This document shows positions 61,846-64,000 of a DNA stretch of 64,000 nucleotides, piece after piece. The stretch lies in the NCBI RefSeq assembly GCF_014844055.1, contig NZ_CP062167.1, forward strand, positions 1,875,501-1,939,500. Reading direction: 5' to 3'. The position numbers were made by a program, and so were the translations under genes. The notes beneath the pieces were generated by a model. That model searched no databases and was not told the DNA's origin. It saw nothing but the letters and a program-made list of their open reading frames with translations. Source of the stretch: Aureimonas sp. OT7. GTDB taxonomy: Bacteria; Pseudomonadota; Alphaproteobacteria; Rhizobiales; Rhizobiaceae. Each line of letters begins with the position of its first letter. Within the stretch, counting starts at the first letter, position 1.

Positions 61846-62039
61846 GACTGATTATCAACGGAGAATATAAGGACTGCACCGCGACGGACATCGCCGGCCT
61901 CTTGCAGGAACTCGGGCATGACGAGGCCGTCGTCGCCACGGCGCTCAACGAGGATTTCGTACCGCGCGCGGCGCGCGGCCACACCCGGCTCAACGAGAAT
62001 GACGCGGTCGAAATCGTGTCTCCGATGCAGGGAGGCTGA
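61842..62039 (+). CDS. Sulfur carrier protein ThiS
   Basis: A 65-residue ubiquitin-fold sulfur carrier. MRLIINGE begins it and the C-terminal diglycine (VSPMQGG) is the site of thiocarboxylate formation. Overlaps thiO by 4 bp; thiG follows 5 bp later. Confidence 0.96.
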
Positions 62040-62044
62040 GGCCG

Positions 62045-62812
62045 ATGCGCATCTACGGAACCGAGTTCGCATCCCGGATGATGTTGGGCACGGCGGCTTA
62101 TCCGTCCCCGGCGGTCATGGTCGAGGCCCTCGAGGCCGCGCAACCGGCGATGGTGACGGTGAGCCTTCGGCGCGAGGCAGCCGGGGGCAAGGCCGGCGCG
62201 GCCTTCTGGGCCCTTGTGCGGGAGGCGGGGTTTCCCGTCCTGCCCAATACGGCGGGGTGCTTCGGCGTGCGGGAGGCGGTCACCACCGCGCAGATGGCGC
62301 GCGAGGTTTTCGCCACCGACCTCGTCAAGCTGGAGGTGATCTGTGATGCGCAGACATTGCAGCCCGATGTGTTCGGACTGGTGGAGGCTGCGCGAATCCT
62401 GGTTTCGGAGGGCTTCAAGGTGCTGCCCTACACCACCGAAGATCTCGGTGTCTGCGACAGGCTGGCCGCGGCCGGGTGCGAGGTGTTGATGCCGTGGGGC
62501 GCGCCGATCGGCTCCGGGCTGGGATTGAACAATCTGCACGGCCTGCGCAGCCTGCGGGCACATTTTCCAGACCATTGCCTGATCGTGGATGCCGGGCTGG
62601 GTGTCCCCTCGCATGCGGCGCAGGCAATGGAGATCGGCTATGACGGGGTGCTGCTCAACTCTGCGGTTGCGCGGGCACGGGAGCCGGCCGCCATGGCGCG
62701 CGCCTTCGCCAGGGCTGTCGAGGCCGGGCGCCTGGCCTTCGAGGCCGGCGCGATGGAGCCCCAAGACATCGGAGTGCCGTCGACACCGGTATTGGGAAGG
62801 GCTTTTTCATGA
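62045..62812 (+). CDS. Thiazole synthase ThiG
   Basis: A 255-residue TIM-barrel enzyme that assembles the thiazole from deoxyxylulose phosphate, dehydroglycine and ThiS sulfur. Lys95 in TDLVKLEVI forms the Schiff base; [15 protein letters not shown] and [18 protein letters not shown] bind phosphate. Overlaps thiE by 4 bp. Confidence 0.97.
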   Translation: MRIYGTEFASRMMLGTAAYPSPAVMVEALEAAQPAMVTVSLRREAAGGKAGAAFWALVREAGFPVLPNTAGCFGVREAVTTAQMAREVFATDLVKLEVICDAQTLQPDVFGLVEAARILVSEGFKVLPYTTEDLGVCDRLAAAGCEVLMPWGAPIGSGLGLNNLHGLRSLRAHFPDHCLIVDAGLGVPSHAAQAMEIGYDGVLLNSAVARAREPAAMARAFARAVEAGRLAFEAGAMEPQDIGVPSTPVLGRAFS

Positions 62813-63417
62813 TCCGGTTGCCGCGTTTCTACCTGATCGTCGATAGCGCCGACTGGTGCGAGCGCCTGGTGCCGCACGGGCTCGAGCTCGTGCAACTGCG
62901 CATCAAGGACATGGACGAGCAGGCGTTGCGGGCCGAGGCGCGCCGCGCGCGGGACGTCTGTGCCCGCCACGGAACGATACTCGTCATCAACGACTATTGG
63001 CGGATCGCGATGGATGAGGGCTGCGACTTCGTCCACCTCGGGCAGGAGGATCTGGCTGAGGCCGACATACCGGCAATCCGGCGCGCCGGCATGCGGCTCG
63101 GCATTTCCACGCATGACCGGGCCGAGCTCGAGGCGGCGCTGGCCGCCCGGCCGGATTACGTGGCGCTGGGCCCGATCTGGCCGACGATCCTCAAGGCCAT
63201 GACGTGGAATCCCCAGACCCCGCAGCGCCTGCGCGACTGGAAGAATGCGATCGGAGGACTACCATTGGTAGCAATCGGTGGCCTGACGGTCGAACGCGCC
63301 GATGCGGTCTTCGACAATGGTGCGGATTGCGCAGCAGTCGTGACGGACGTGCTGCGGGCGGCAAGCCCCGAAGCGCGCCTGGCGCAATGGCTGCAGAAAA
63401 CGCATACGCCTCAATAA
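62809..63417 (+). CDS. Thiamine phosphate synthase ThiE-like
   Basis: A 202-residue TIM-barrel protein that joins the pyrimidine and thiazole halves. Typical segments are [60 protein letters not shown] and PLVAIGGLT. The [11 protein letters not shown] segment differs from the usual G-P-I-F-P-T-x-T-K, as in short alphaproteobacterial ThiE proteins. Last gene of the operon; ThiD and ThiF are not in the window. Confidence 0.92.
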   Translation: MIRLPRFYLIVDSADWCERLVPHGLELVQLRIKDMDEQALRAEARRARDVCARHGTILVINDYWRIAMDEGCDFVHLGQEDLAEADIPAIRRAGMRLGISTHDRAELEAALAARPDYVALGPIWPTILKAMTWNPQTPQRLRDWKNAIGGLPLVAIGGLTVERADAVFDNGADCAAVVTDVLRAASPEARLAQWLQKTHTPQ

Positions 63418-63557
63418 AAAATACGATAAAAGATAGGTGTATCCCAGCTTTCGCGTCGCAGCGGCGCGGACAGGGCGGCGCGCGCATCGACGGTTGTATA
63501 GACTGCCAATTCATAGCTATGACTATTGTCAACATACAATTAGACGTTGATTTTCTA

Positions 63558-63567
63558 ACCTATAGGT
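63558..63567. promoter_or_regulatory. Small palindrome in the gntR upstream region
   Basis: ACCTATAGGT is a perfect 10-bp palindrome overlapping a TATATT -10-like box (63567-63572), in the AT-rich gap 63418-63610, 44 bp before the GntR start. It could be the regulator's own operator. Confidence 0.3.
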
Positions 63568-63610
63568 ATATTCTTGGTCGCATTCAGAGTGATTGAGAGG
63601 GAAAGAGGCG

Positions 63611-64000
63611 ATGCCCGCACTTAAGCAATTCAACGTCAAGCCGCTGTACCAGCAGGTGGCGGACGAGTTCATTTCGCGGATCGTGTCGCGCCAGTGGGTG
63701 CCGGGGCAGATTATTGAAAACGAATCCGACATAGCACGTTCTCTTGGTATCAGCATCGGCACCGTGCGCAAGGCATTCGATGTGCTGGCCGATTATGCCG
63801 TTCTGGAGCGCCAGCAGGGTCGTGGGACGATCGTTGCCGACCTGAGTTCGGAGAGCATGCAGTCCAAGTTCTGCAATGTCGTGACGGCCGATGGAGAGCG
63901 CATTCTTTTTGCAAGCGAGGTTTCGGAGCCGGAGATCGTCAAGGTCGAAGGCGAGGTGGCCGCGGCGCTCGAGGTTCCTGAACAGAGCAGCGCGCTGCGC
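63611..64000 (+). CDS. GntR-family transcriptional regulator (HutC type), cut by window end
   Basis: The first 130 codons of a regulator. Residues 10-75 form the GntR winged helix: PLYQQVADEFISRI, SRQWVPGQII, ESDIARSLGISIGTVRKAFDVLAD, ERQQGRGTIVAD. The rest begins a UTRA-type ligand domain (RILFASEVSEPEIVKVEGE). ATG at 63611 follows a purine-rich GAGAGGGAAAGAGG. The effector and targets are unknown; the gene follows thiCOSGE but has its own upstream region. Confidence 0.88.
   Translation, partial: MPALKQFNVKPLYQQVADEFISRIVSRQWVPGQIIENESDIARSLGISIGTVRKAFDVLADYAVLERQQGRGTIVADLSSESMQSKFCNVVTADGERILFASEVSEPEIVKVEGEVAAALEVPEQSSALR

Overview
The window is GC-rich chromosomal DNA (roughly 64% GC by eye) from an alphaproteobacterium, most likely of the order Hyphomicrobiales (Rhizobiales). 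The pointers are a CpdR-type single-domain response regulator, a small RNA resembling the alphaproteobacterial suhB/ar14 family, a ROSE-type RNA thermometer before a small heat-shock gene, a HisN histidinol-phosphatase, a DUF3072 protein, and the gene content of a soil or plant-associated osmolyte user. There is no phage, transposase, CRISPR array or rRNA. One tRNA gene (Val, GAC) is present.

Layout. 1-966: almost three tandem 353-bp copies of the 3' part of a DeoR-family regulator gene. 968-4913: an acetolactate-synthase-type TPP enzyme, SelO and a DUF6790 membrane protein. 5077-8558: tRNA-Val, cpdR, an N-formylglutamate amidohydrolase-family gene, a candidate antisense-oriented sRNA, hisN and an alpha/beta hydrolase. 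8798-10378: a thermometer-controlled hsp20 and a convergent RMF-like small gene whose joined 3' ends form a 4 x 211-bp tandem array. 10447-20827: ltaE, gltBD, a YgiW-like periplasmic protein, a DUF459 SGNH hydrolase and a Tat-exported MltB-like transglycosylase. 21067-24008: 3-hydroxyisobutyryl-CoA hydrolase, enoyl-CoA hydratase and an MhqO-type dioxygenase. 24068-26537: exbB-exbD-tonB. 26790-32131: an aa3-type terminal oxidase locus with a subunit I-III fusion.

32132-55295 is an almost complete choline-to-pyruvate route: choline-binding protein (choX), a BetI-BetB fusion, choline dehydrogenase (betA), glycine betaine monooxygenase (gbcAB), dimethylglycine demethylase with its own electron-transfer flavoprotein (dgcAB, etfAB), heterotetrameric sarcosine oxidase (soxBDAG), serine deaminase (sdaA) and a GbdR-like regulator. 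Three genes unrelated to this route (282-aa unknown, DUF3072, alpha/beta hydrolase) sit between betA and etfB. Serine hydroxymethyltransferase, needed between glycine and serine, is not in the window.

55419-64000: acetoacetyl-CoA synthetase, an MFS transporter, a TPP riboswitch followed by thiCOSGE, and the start of a GntR-family regulator cut by the window end.

The strongest candidate for something new is the 702-residue BetI-BetB protein, in which a full TetR-type choline-sensing repressor is joined in frame to the enzyme that its homologues normally regulate. Two matching palindromes lie in the divergent promoter region, one overlapping the -35 box of the fusion gene. Second are the two separate tandem amplifications of the 3' ends of genes that face a convergent neighbour.
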